Under the pieces are notes generated by a model that had not been told where the DNA came from, did no database searches, and saw only the letters and a program-made list of their open reading frames with translations. The translations under genes and the position numbers were made by a program. Below are positions 57,021 through 64,000 of a stretch of 64,000 nucleotides of DNA, in pieces (position 1 is the first letter of the stretch; each line of letters opens with the position of its first letter). The stretch is from a bacterium (GTDB lineage Bacteria > Planctomycetota > Planctomycetia > Isosphaerales > Isosphaeraceae): positions 1 to 64,000 of the forward strand of contig WGMM01000015.1 in assembly GCA_016125085.1 (NCBI GenBank), written 5' to 3'.

Positions 57021-58769
57021 CTATCGCCCCTTGAGAAACCGGTTCAGGACATTGGCCGTGATTCGGCTGACAGGCTCGCTCACGAGAATGCTCGAAGGCC
57101 ATGTGATGGAACCCGCCGAGAATACGGCTCCACCCGAAGGGGTCTCGAACGTGACGATCTGAGCACCGCCGTCGCCAGGGTTCAGGCCCCGGGCGATCAC
57201 GACCGTTCCAGGTGGCGTACTGGCTGTCCGCTTGTCGGTTTCGTGACCGGAGGCACCTCCTGGGCATCTTCGATGCAGGCTTTCGGACCCGAACGACTCG
57301 CCCGTCTTCAATCCCGTTCCTTCCAGAGCCCAATGACCGGCTTCGATGACTTCGAATGGGGCGCTCGTCATGATGCCGCGGTCGTCATAAGCCACACCGA
57401 GAAGGGCGGCTTCGGAGACTCCGGTGAAGTGGAAGCGGCTTTCGAGGCCCCGGCGTTTCATTTCGCGGTCGTCGCCGTTTTTCACGATCATGGTCGATTC
57501 GTCAGTCAGGTCGACTTCGCAATTCAGGCCATTACCGCCGAGATAAATCAGTTTGCCGCCCTTTTCGAATACCCACTCGTGCAGGGTATCGAACATTCGC
57601 TTCGACCAGTATTCCGGGTGGGTCGAGATCATCAGGACGTCGTAATCGGCCAGATTCAGCGTACCGAAATGGAGCTGCGTCTCGGCCCAATAGTCGTAAG
57701 AGAACCCATTGCGTTCCAGCCAGGCGAGAAGCCGCCATTCGGCACTGGCCAGGTGGCAGCTGGCTCGCCCCTCGATCGGGTCGTCCGGAGCTTCGCCGAG
57801 TTCGATGTGATTGATCGGCTCAGGGCGGTCGAACGAAAGGGGGGCATATTCCCATGCGTCGTAATTGACGTTGTCCGGATCCGTGTATCTCTGAAGTTCC
57901 TGGCGAGAATTGACGATCGGAACGTCGGGCAATTTCACCGGATTGATGTAATTCGAACGGCCGCCGAAGGCGTTATAAGCATTCCAGGTGATGTTCGACG
58001 CCAAAACGGCCAGCCGGGCCGTCGGCCTGGCGGGGGCGACGATCCATGGAAACGAAAACACACGGCCCGACTGGGTGCGGGCATGGAAGTAATAGAGCCC
58101 TGAGCGTTCGGGAGCGGTCATGTACTGCTTGTGGTGGGGATTGGTATAGCCCTGGCTGTTGAACTTCACGCCGGAGCGTGTGTAGTCGCCATCGGGCGTG
58201 ATCTGCATGGTGGCACGGGGGCCGTGTTCGTCGAACCAGCCGAGTGGTTTGATCAGTTCCTGCATCGAGCCCATCCGGTATAGTTCCAGATGATATTGCT
58301 CCACGGCATGCACACGGAATTCGGCCTGTTCGCCTGAACGCACCCACTTGGGCCAGGCATATCCGACGAGACCGTCCGTCAGCAGGCGGAAATCGTAAGG
58401 CTGCATGTCGGGGGCGATTTGCAGTCGAACACGTTTCGCCCCGTAGCCGGCTTTCTGGAGCGTCACGAGATATTCGCCAGGTACCAGGTCGGCATAGACG
58501 GAACCTGAAGCTCGTGAACGGGTTTCGGTCGAGCCGCCTGGGCCTTCGAATTCGAGGCTCACGTCCGCCAGGGCTACGTATCGTTCGTCGCTGACTGTGC
58601 CGATTCTCATTGTGAGCAGACTCGTCGATTTCAGGCGGGCCGGGAGAAAGGATGAGGACGGAATCTGGTGGGCGAGGTCCGCGCGGAAACGGCTCGGCGT
58701 AAGCCGTGGAATTTCGGTCGGATGCTCTTCTGCCGTCGCGTCGGGAACCTGGTTCTCAGCTTTTAGCAC
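57021..58769 (-). CDS. N,N-dimethylformamidase beta subunit-like protein
   Basis: 582 residues. The last ~300 residues resemble the large subunit family of DMF hydrolase: LAVLASNITWNAYNAFGGRSNYINP, LASAEWRLLAWLERNGFSYDYWAETQLH and DVLMISTHPEYWSKRMFD, including Glu and His residues. The N-terminal ~130 residues contain a carboxypeptidase-regulatory/PEGA-like beta domain (ADLVPGEYLVTLQKAGYGAKRVRLQI). No small alpha-subunit gene is adjacent, so an actual DMF hydrolase is unlikely; many such proteins are annotated this way with unknown substrates. No signal peptide was seen, though the first 50 residues are not conserved. Lies 86 bases upstream of the MFS gene, which could supply substrate. Confidence 0.75.
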   Translation of the reverse strand: MLKAENQVPDATAEEHPTEIPRLTPSRFRADLAHQIPSSSFLPARLKSTSLLTMRIGTVSDERYVALADVSLEFEGPGGSTETRSRASGSVYADLVPGEYLVTLQKAGYGAKRVRLQIAPDMQPYDFRLLTDGLVGYAWPKWVRSGEQAEFRVHAVEQYHLELYRMGSMQELIKPLGWFDEHGPRATMQITPDGDYTRSGVKFNSQGYTNPHHKQYMTAPERSGLYYFHARTQSGRVFSFPWIVAPARPTARLAVLASNITWNAYNAFGGRSNYINPVKLPDVPIVNSRQELQRYTDPDNVNYDAWEYAPLSFDRPEPINHIELGEAPDDPIEGRASCHLASAEWRLLAWLERNGFSYDYWAETQLHFGTLNLADYDVLMISTHPEYWSKRMFDTLHEWVFEKGGKLIYLGGNGLNCEVDLTDESTMIVKNGDDREMKRRGLESRFHFTGVSEAALLGVAYDDRGIMTSAPFEVIEAGHWALEGTGLKTGESFGSESLHRRCPGGASGHETDKRTASTPPGTVVIARGLNPGDGGAQIVTFETPSGGAVFSAGSITWPSSILVSEPVSRITANVLNRFLKGR

Positions 58770-58904
58770 GGCACCTGGGGCAAGTCAATCGATCGGCCGG
58801 GAATCGAGGCGTTCGAACCGGGCGCTCAACACGACTGGCCTTGACCCGCTGCCTGGTTAGGTTATGAATCGAAGTAGCGTTGCACAGGCAAATGGGGAGA
58901 GGTG

Positions 58905-60023
58905 ATGAGCGAACTGGTCGTCATGTGTCCGAATCTGATCGGCGACACCGTCATGGCTACGCCATTTTTGCGGGCTTTGCGTGCCGGATATCCTGATGCC
59001 AGGATTCATGCGGTCGTCAAGCCGGTGGTCGTGCCGGTCCTGGATGGCCTCCCGCTGGTCGACGAAATTGTCCGCTTCGACCCCAAATCGAAAGATCCGC
59101 AACTGGGCATGACTGCCGTTGTGCTGCATCTGCGTTCGATCTCACCCGATCTGATGGTGTTGCTGCCGAATTCGTTCCGTTCGGCCCTCATCGCCTGGAA
59201 GAGCGGAGCGAAGGCCCGCGTCGGATATCGCCGGGGTGGCCGTGGGATGCTTCTGACCGGTGGCCCGAAGCCACCGAACCGAACCTGGCAAGGATTTCGC
59301 CCGATGCCGGCGGTGGATTATTATCTCGGCCTGGCACAATACCTTAGCTGCCCGGATATGGGTGCGTACCTTCAGCAGGAAACGACCGTGGCCGACGAGG
59401 CCGCTGCCGACGCCTTTTTTGCCAAAAACTCCCATCAACCGGCGCATCCTCTGGTCGTATTCAACACCGGCGGGGCTTTCGGACCAGCGAAGAACTGGCC
59501 CGTCGAACACTTCGCCGAACTCGCCGCAGGGCTTCTGAGAAACATTCCGACGATGAAGATCGTCGTCATCTGCGGACCTGCCGAAGCCGAAAACGCCCGA
59601 CGGATCGTGGAACTTGCCGCGGATCATCGGGTGGTATCCCTTGCCGGCGGACCGCTGGGCGTCGGTCTTTCGAAAGCCATCATCCGCAGATCCCGATTGA
59701 TGGTCACCACCGACTCCGGGCCCCGCCACTTCGCGACGGCGTTCGGCATCCCGACCGTCAGCCTGTTCGGTCCGACGCACATCGAGTGGACTCGTACGAT
59801 GCATCCGGGGGCCGTTCATCTTCAGAAGCCCGTTCCCTGCGGCCCATGCCAGAAAGGGACGTGCCCTTACGGCCATCATCGCTGCATGAAGGAACTCATT
59901 CCGGCGAAAGTGCTCGATGCCTGTATCGAACTTCTCGGGCGAAAAAATGTCGAATCGACGCCGGTCATCGAGCTCGTCCGGTCTAGCCCGCGTCGCTCAC
60001 GACATGGAATGATGCGTTCATGA
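58905..60023 (+). CDS. Glycosyltransferase family 9 (ADP-heptose:LPS heptosyltransferase-like)
   Basis: 372 residues. GGGGAGAG precedes the ATG (a GTG at 58902 is a close alternative). The GT9 sugar-nucleotide domain begins VVMCPNLIGDTVMATPFLRAL (the N-terminal Rossmann half). The donor-binding C-terminal half has VFNTGGAFGPAKNWPVEHFAELA, VVTTDSGPRHFATAFGIPTVSLFGPTH, and a Cys-rich CGPCQKGTCPYGHHRC near the end, possibly structural. GT9 enzymes add ADP-heptose or similar to lipid A or other glycan. Overlaps the next epimerase gene by four bases (ATGA), so the two likely act on one glycan precursor. Confidence 0.85.
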   Translation: MSELVVMCPNLIGDTVMATPFLRALRAGYPDARIHAVVKPVVVPVLDGLPLVDEIVRFDPKSKDPQLGMTAVVLHLRSISPDLMVLLPNSFRSALIAWKSGAKARVGYRRGGRGMLLTGGPKPPNRTWQGFRPMPAVDYYLGLAQYLSCPDMGAYLQQETTVADEAAADAFFAKNSHQPAHPLVVFNTGGAFGPAKNWPVEHFAELAAGLLRNIPTMKIVVICGPAEAENARRIVELAADHRVVSLAGGPLGVGLSKAIIRRSRLMVTTDSGPRHFATAFGIPTVSLFGPTHIEWTRTMHPGAVHLQKPVPCGPCQKGTCPYGHHRCMKELIPAKVLDACIELLGRKNVESTPVIELVRSSPRRSRHGMMRS

Positions 60024-60952
60024 AAGTGGCGACCTGGCTGATCACGGGCTCCACCGGCTTCGTCGGCCGGCATGTCGTGAGCGAACTCGCCGGGGATCCA
60101 TCGATTCGTGTCGTCGGCGCAGGACGAGCACATCAGTCGGGAAACGAAAAGCTCGATGAATACGTCGCGCTCGAAACCGAATCCATCGATGCGTGGATGG
60201 CGGTATACTGTCGTTTCTCTCCCCGAGTCATTTTGCATCTGGCCGGTCGCACGCCCCCGGCCGACCGGGCGACGATGTTTCGTGACAATGTCGAACTGAC
60301 TCGCGTCATCCTGGATGCGCTGACTCTCGCCGGTTCTCCCGTGCGTTTCGTGCATTGCGGTTCGGCCGCCGAGCTTGGCGATGTGCCAGTCGATCGCTTG
60401 CCGGTGGACGAGCACTGCGAGCCGAATCCGCTGACCGATTACGGCAGGTCGAAATGGGACGCAGCGAGACTCGTGCTCAATTCTCCCGCTCCGATCGAGC
60501 CGGTCGTCGGCCGGATCTTCAACGTCATCGGCCCGGGCCAGCCAGCGAATCAGGTTTTCGGCCGGTATGCCCGGGAATTCATGACGACAGGCCGAAACCG
60601 AACCGAACCTTTGGTCGTGGGCGGGCTGAAGAACCGGCGCGATTTCGTGGACGTGCGCGATGCCGCACGAGGCCTGATCACTCTTGGCCGCGAGGGGCAA
60701 AGTGGTCATCTCTATCACATCGGCACGGGAGTATCCCGGTCCGTGAGAGAAGGCCTTACGATTCTGGCCCGTCTTTCTGGCATCGACCCGCAATTCGACG
60801 ACGACGAATCCGCCGCGAAAGGGCCAGTCGATTCGATCGCCGATATCGGGAGAATTCAGCGCGATACGAGCTGGCGGCCGATCGTCACTTTCGAACGAAG
60901 TATCGAGGACTTGTGGCGTGAAGTCGTCGGTCGATCATCGATGACTGATTGA
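60020..60952 (+). CDS. NAD-dependent epimerase/dehydratase
   Basis: 310 residues of the extended SDR family. Glycine-rich NAD loop LITGSTGFVGRHVVSELAG at residues about 7-25, and the catalytic YGRSK near residue 146. RRDFVDVRDAARGL is typical of the GDP-4-keto-6-deoxymannose reductase/dTDP-sugar epimerase branch. It would supply a modified nucleotide sugar, in line with the overlapping GT9 gene. The specific sugar is not determinable. Confidence 0.85.
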   Translation: MKVATWLITGSTGFVGRHVVSELAGDPSIRVVGAGRAHQSGNEKLDEYVALETESIDAWMAVYCRFSPRVILHLAGRTPPADRATMFRDNVELTRVILDALTLAGSPVRFVHCGSAAELGDVPVDRLPVDEHCEPNPLTDYGRSKWDAARLVLNSPAPIEPVVGRIFNVIGPGQPANQVFGRYAREFMTTGRNRTEPLVVGGLKNRRDFVDVRDAARGLITLGREGQSGHLYHIGTGVSRSVREGLTILARLSGIDPQFDDDESAAKGPVDSIADIGRIQRDTSWRPIVTFERSIEDLWREVVGRSSMTD

Positions 60953-60969
60953 GGCAATTTTCAGGACGA

Positions 60970-62088
60970 TCAGGACACTTCGCCGCTTGTGCGCTTCGAC
61001 CTTGCACCTCGCCAGGCTGCGATCTTCGCGGCGGCGTAAGTGGCTGATTCCAGGCTGTCCGCTCGTGCCTGGCCCTTCCCGACGATGTCGAAAGCCGTGC
61101 CATGGGCGACGCTCGTGCGCACGATCGGCAGCCCGCAAGTGACGTTCACTGCCCGGTCGAAACCCAGCGTCTTCAGGGCGATATGCCCCTGATCGTGATA
61201 CATGGCCACGACGGCATCGAACTCGCCCGCCATGGCTCGACCGAAAAGCGTGTCCGCCGAGATCGGACCGGCGACATCGCAACCCCTTGCCCGTGCACGG
61301 GCTACAGCCGGGGCGATCAATCGGGTTTCTTCATCGCCGAAGAGCCCGCCTTCACCGGCATGAGGGTTCAGGGCGACGACGGCGATACGCGGTCTGGAGG
61401 ACTGGTCCGGCAGAAATGGCCCGATAGCATCTTCGGCCAGTGCGATCGCCGCGTCCAGCCGCTCGGGAGTCAACAAATCGAATACTTTTCGCAGGGCGAC
61501 GTGCAAAGTGGCATGCACGACACCGATTCCGCTGTGCCTGCCAGGTTCGGGCGGCAGATAGAGCATCATGGCCGAATCCGCCACGCCACAGCGGCGTGCG
61601 AGGATTTCCGTGTGGCCGGGCTCGGCGACTCCGGCGAGATTCAGGGCTTCCTTATGGAGGCCGAGAGTCACGATCGCGTCGATCCTTTTCGCAAGAGCCA
61701 GGTCAATTGCGGCGTCGAGATAACGATACGAAGCGAGGCCGCAGCGTGCATCGACGATGCCTTCGGCGATGCCGGATACGTCAGGGGCATCCGAAGGTTC
61801 GATCACGGGCATGATGTCGTTTGCGGCATTGACCGAGACCGCTTCCGGTCCCGCGATCGTATGCACGTGAATGCGACCCTCAGGTGCGAACCGCCGCACG
61901 GCATCGATCATGCGATACGTGGAACCGACCGCGAAAGGCCGGCAGATCGCATGCAGATGGCCGCGCAGCCAGCCCTTGACGATCACCTCCGGGCCAATGC
62001 CCGCAGGGTCACCCATCGTGATTCCCAGGATCGGTTTTCGGAGATCGGAGATTTCAGTGGTTTCGGAAGGGTGAGGTCGTTCAGTCAC
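60970..62088 (-). CDS. pdxA: 4-hydroxythreonine-4-phosphate dehydrogenase
   Basis: 372 residues from a GTG at 62086-62088, a PdxA of the DXP-dependent vitamin B6 pathway (oxidation of 4-phosphohydroxy-L-threonine by NAD). Motifs: ITMGDPAGIGPEV near the N-terminus, EPGHTEILARRCGV and the metal-binding VVALNPHAGEGGLFGDEE, YHDQGHIALKTLGFDRAVNVT near the C-terminus with the metal and substrate residues, and the final GKGQARADSLESATYAA. The gene ends 18 bases from the converging epimerase gene. A His-rich lipoprotein gene begins 27 bases before its 5' end, in the same direction. Confidence 0.92.
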   Translation of the reverse strand: MTERPHPSETTEISDLRKPILGITMGDPAGIGPEVIVKGWLRGHLHAICRPFAVGSTYRMIDAVRRFAPEGRIHVHTIAGPEAVSVNAANDIMPVIEPSDAPDVSGIAEGIVDARCGLASYRYLDAAIDLALAKRIDAIVTLGLHKEALNLAGVAEPGHTEILARRCGVADSAMMLYLPPEPGRHSGIGVVHATLHVALRKVFDLLTPERLDAAIALAEDAIGPFLPDQSSRPRIAVVALNPHAGEGGLFGDEETRLIAPAVARARARGCDVAGPISADTLFGRAMAGEFDAVVAMYHDQGHIALKTLGFDRAVNVTCGLPIVRTSVAHGTAFDIVGKGQARADSLESATYAAAKIAAWRGARSKRTSGEVS

Positions 62089-62115
62089 TTCGGGGCTGCT
62101 CGAGGCCAGGGAACG

Positions 62116-62316
62116 TCAGTGCGAAGAGATCCGTTTTTCGGGGCCATGGCCGTGATCGTGGCCGTCGTTCGGGTCGTGCACGTGGCCGTGCTCGTCGACC
62201 TGAAGAGTGCGGGACCGTGAGGTCTGATGTTCGTCGTGACAGCCATGAATGCAGCCGCTGGTGCAGAGACAGAAAACCGCTGCCAGTGATACGAGTCGAG
62301 GAGGTCTGAACTTCAT
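62116..62316 (-). CDS. Small His-rich lipoprotein-like protein (66 aa)
   Basis: 66 residues. N-terminal signal with RPPRLVSLAAVFCLCTSGC; the Cys could be lipidated, although the -3 position is Thr rather than the preferred Leu. The mature part is dominated by ten His within about 45 residues (GHVHDPNDGHDHGHGPEK), plus Asp, Cys and Glu, so it probably binds Zn, Ni or Co. It lies 27 bases upstream of pdxA and co-directional, so both may share a transcript. Function is inferred only from the His clusters. Confidence 0.65.
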   Translation of the reverse strand: MKFRPPRLVSLAAVFCLCTSGCIHGCHDEHQTSRSRTLQVDEHGHVHDPNDGHDHGHGPEKRISSH

Positions 62317-62546
62317 GATCGTGGTACTCGAGAAGGTTTTGAGCCTGAAGCCCGATTCGGACCGTTCGCTCCGACATACCTATCTTAACGGACCGAGCTT
62401 GGAAATTGTTCCGGTCTCATTCGACATGCCAGTTCTGGAATCGCACAACGGCCGTGCCCGTAACGCTTCCCGGCCGGGCGAATTTCGATTATGATCGCTT
62501 CAGCCCAGATACGATGGAACCGTAACCGCGCGGGAAGGCTCGACCG

Positions 62547-64000
62547 ATGAACGCCGAACTGAAACGCTCCGTGATTCGCCATGTGCTGCCGAAGGTTCAG
62601 GCTCCGGCTCAGTACCTGGGCGGCGAACTTCATAGCGAGCCACGTGACCACGCCACCGCCAGAGGCTCGATTTGCCTCGCGTTTCCGGATGCTTACACCC
62701 TGGGTATGAGCCACCACGGCTTTCAGGTGCTTTACAGCCTGATGATTACCGAAGGCTGGGCCTGTGAGCGTGTCTTCACCCCCCTGCCCGACTTCGAAAC
62801 GGCCATGCGGGCCGCCGAACTGCCCCTTTACGGGCTTGAGACCTTCACGCCGCTGCACAAGTTCGACGTCATCGGCTTTTCGCTTCAGTACGAAGTCAGC
62901 TATACGAATATCCTGACGATGCTCGACCTCGGTAGGATCGAGCTGATGGCCGAAAAACGGGTAGCGGACGATACTCTCGTCATCGCAGGCGGCCCGGGGG
63001 CCCAGAATCCGGAACTTCTCGCCCCGTTCGTCGACCTGTTCGTGATCGGCGACGGCGAACCCGCCCTGCCCGCCGTGTCGAACATGTGGAAGAGCATGCA
63101 GGGTGACCCTGCGCTGACACGAGAGGACAAACTCGCGCGAATCGCGGCCGCTTTCGACTGGGCCTACGTACCTCGTTTCTATACGCCGATTTACGGCGAA
63201 GACGGCACGATCGTCGAGATTCGGCGGACTCGGGACGACGTTCCCGAAGCGATCCGGGCCTGTGTCGTGGACGATCTCGACGCGATTCCGCTGCCCGTCC
63301 GCCCGATCGTGCCCAACATCGGCACGGCGCACGACCGGATCGCTATCGAAATCATGCGGGGCTGCCCTTGGCAATGCCGGTTCTGCCAGTCGACGGTCAT
63401 CAAGCGGCCGCTACGTTTCCGATCGGTTGACACGATCGTGAACGCGGCGCTGGAGTCTTACCGGAACACGGGTTACGACGAAATCAGCCTGCTTTCGCTA
63501 TCGACGAGCGATTATCCCCAATTCGAAGAACTCGTCAAAAAGATGAGCGACGTTTTCACGCCGCTGGGTGTGAAGATCAGTCTGCCGAGCTTGCGGATCA
63601 CCGAAACGCTCAAGAAAATCCCGGCCCTGCTGCAGGAAGGCCGCCGCGGCGGGCTGACGCTCGCCCCCGAAGTGGCCCGCGACGACATGCGCGAACAGAT
63701 CCGCAAGCCGATCGACAACAAAGATTTGTACGAAGGTGCCGCCGAAGCCTTCCGCCGTGGCTGGAAGCGGGTGAAGCTTTACTTCCTTTGCGGGCTGCCT
63801 GGCGAACGCGTGGCCGACCTCGACGGAATCGTCGAAATGGCCGAGACGATCGCCCGAATCGGCAGGGACGTCACAGGCCGCTACGCCGAAGTGACGGCCA
63901 GCGTTTCGAATTTCGTGCCCAAGCCGCACACGCCGTATCAGTGGAACGAGATGAAGGACCGGGAGTATTTCCGCCAGGCCCACAAATATTTGCGGAGCAA
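62547..64000 (+). CDS. B12-binding radical SAM protein (TIGR03960-like), 5' part
   Basis: 484 complete codons before the window ends. Start ATG with GGGAAGG 8 bases upstream. The N-terminus is a B12-binding-like Rossmann region (CLAFPDAYTLGMSHHGFQVLYSL, VIAGGPGAQNPELLAPFVD). The radical SAM cluster motif is CPWQCRFC (CxxxCxxC), followed by SLPSLRITETLKKI and GGLTLAPEVARDDMREQIRKP. This resembles the TIGR03960 family (large B12-binding radical SAM proteins). The C-terminal part, possibly including a second domain such as DUF2344, is not in the window. The reaction is not known. The gene stands 230 bases from the His-rich lipoprotein, divergently. Confidence 0.9.
   Translation, partial: MNAELKRSVIRHVLPKVQAPAQYLGGELHSEPRDHATARGSICLAFPDAYTLGMSHHGFQVLYSLMITEGWACERVFTPLPDFETAMRAAELPLYGLETFTPLHKFDVIGFSLQYEVSYTNILTMLDLGRIELMAEKRVADDTLVIAGGPGAQNPELLAPFVDLFVIGDGEPALPAVSNMWKSMQGDPALTREDKLARIAAAFDWAYVPRFYTPIYGEDGTIVEIRRTRDDVPEAIRACVVDDLDAIPLPVRPIVPNIGTAHDRIAIEIMRGCPWQCRFCQSTVIKRPLRFRSVDTIVNAALESYRNTGYDEISLLSLSTSDYPQFEELVKKMSDVFTPLGVKISLPSLRITETLKKIPALLQEGRRGGLTLAPEVARDDMREQIRKPIDNKDLYEGAAEAFRRGWKRVKLYFLCGLPGERVADLDGIVEMAETIARIGRDVTGRYAEVTASVSNFVPKPHTPYQWNEMKDREYFRQAHKYLRS

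Overview
The window is 64 kb of a chromosome from a member of the phylum Planctomycetota. The evidence is its gene families: a PVC-type heme-binding giant protein (TIGR02604/TIGR02603-like with HEAT repeats and a CxxCH motif), a DUF1549/DUF1553 plus DUF1501 pair, a DUF1559-type pilin-like protein, an FGly sulfatase, many Tat or Sec exported enzymes, and proteins with an N-terminal LExR-type motif. The DNA is moderately GC-rich, with a strong third-position GC bias that produces many long antisense shadow frames. I saw no tRNA, rRNA, CRISPR array, insertion sequence or phage gene, so this looks like core and slowly changing accessory chromosome rather than an island.

Layout. 1-6.5 kb: the start of an exported pilin-like gene, a small lipoprotein, and an exported block of SGNH-like protein, heme-binding dehydrogenase-like giant protein and alpha/beta hydrolase. 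6.7-13.4 kb: a DusB-type tRNA-dihydrouridine synthase, a Tat-exported Gfo/Idh/MocA oxidoreductase, and a tightly overlapping three-gene operon (enolase-superfamily N-succinylamino acid racemase/OSBS, M20 amidohydrolase, GNAT acyltransferase) that matches the known succinylation route from D- to L-amino acids; then a two-ACT-domain regulator. 13.5-16.7 kb: a tiny conserved-looking protein, an atypical sigma factor and a UvrC that lacks its usual C-terminal helix-hairpin-helix region. 16.7-24 kb: DUF1501 and DUF1549 proteins, an aquaglyceroporin, an esterase/SMP-30 fusion and a bile-acid:sodium-symporter-family protein.

24.4-28.9 kb: a 1484-residue protein joining a patatin-type lipase core, about ten membrane helices inserted between its catalytic Ser and Asp, and what looks like a C-terminal GNAT acyltransferase domain. 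28.9-38.7 kb: CoaC-type flavoprotein, an Mrr-type nuclease, IspD, a MetP/MetS-type NSS transporter pair, an alanine/glycine:cation symporter, NagB preceded by a small frameshifted gene, a cytidylate-kinase-like protein and an Ig-like surface protein. 38.9-47.7 kb: a DASS-family permease with RCK_C domains, a muconate-cycloisomerase-like enzyme, a PHP-like phosphoesterase, a sulfatase and MgtA. 47.9-53.2 kb: a LodA/LodB (cysteine tryptophylquinone oxidase and maturation flavoprotein) pair, a D-lactate-dehydrogenase-like protein and a PI-PLC-like enzyme. 53.2-58.8 kb: coiled-coil exported protein, an unrecognised two-gene unit under a good sigma70-like promoter, an MFS transporter and a dimethylformamidase-beta-like protein. 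58.9-64 kb: glycosyltransferase family 9 with a coupled epimerase, PdxA, a His-rich lipoprotein and the first 484 codons of a B12-binding radical SAM protein.

The most distinctive items are the D-amino-acid succinylation operon, the patatin/membrane/GNAT fusion, the LodA/LodB pair, the frameshifted small gene upstream of nagB, and the SGNH-like protein whose catalytic Ser and His positions are both substituted.
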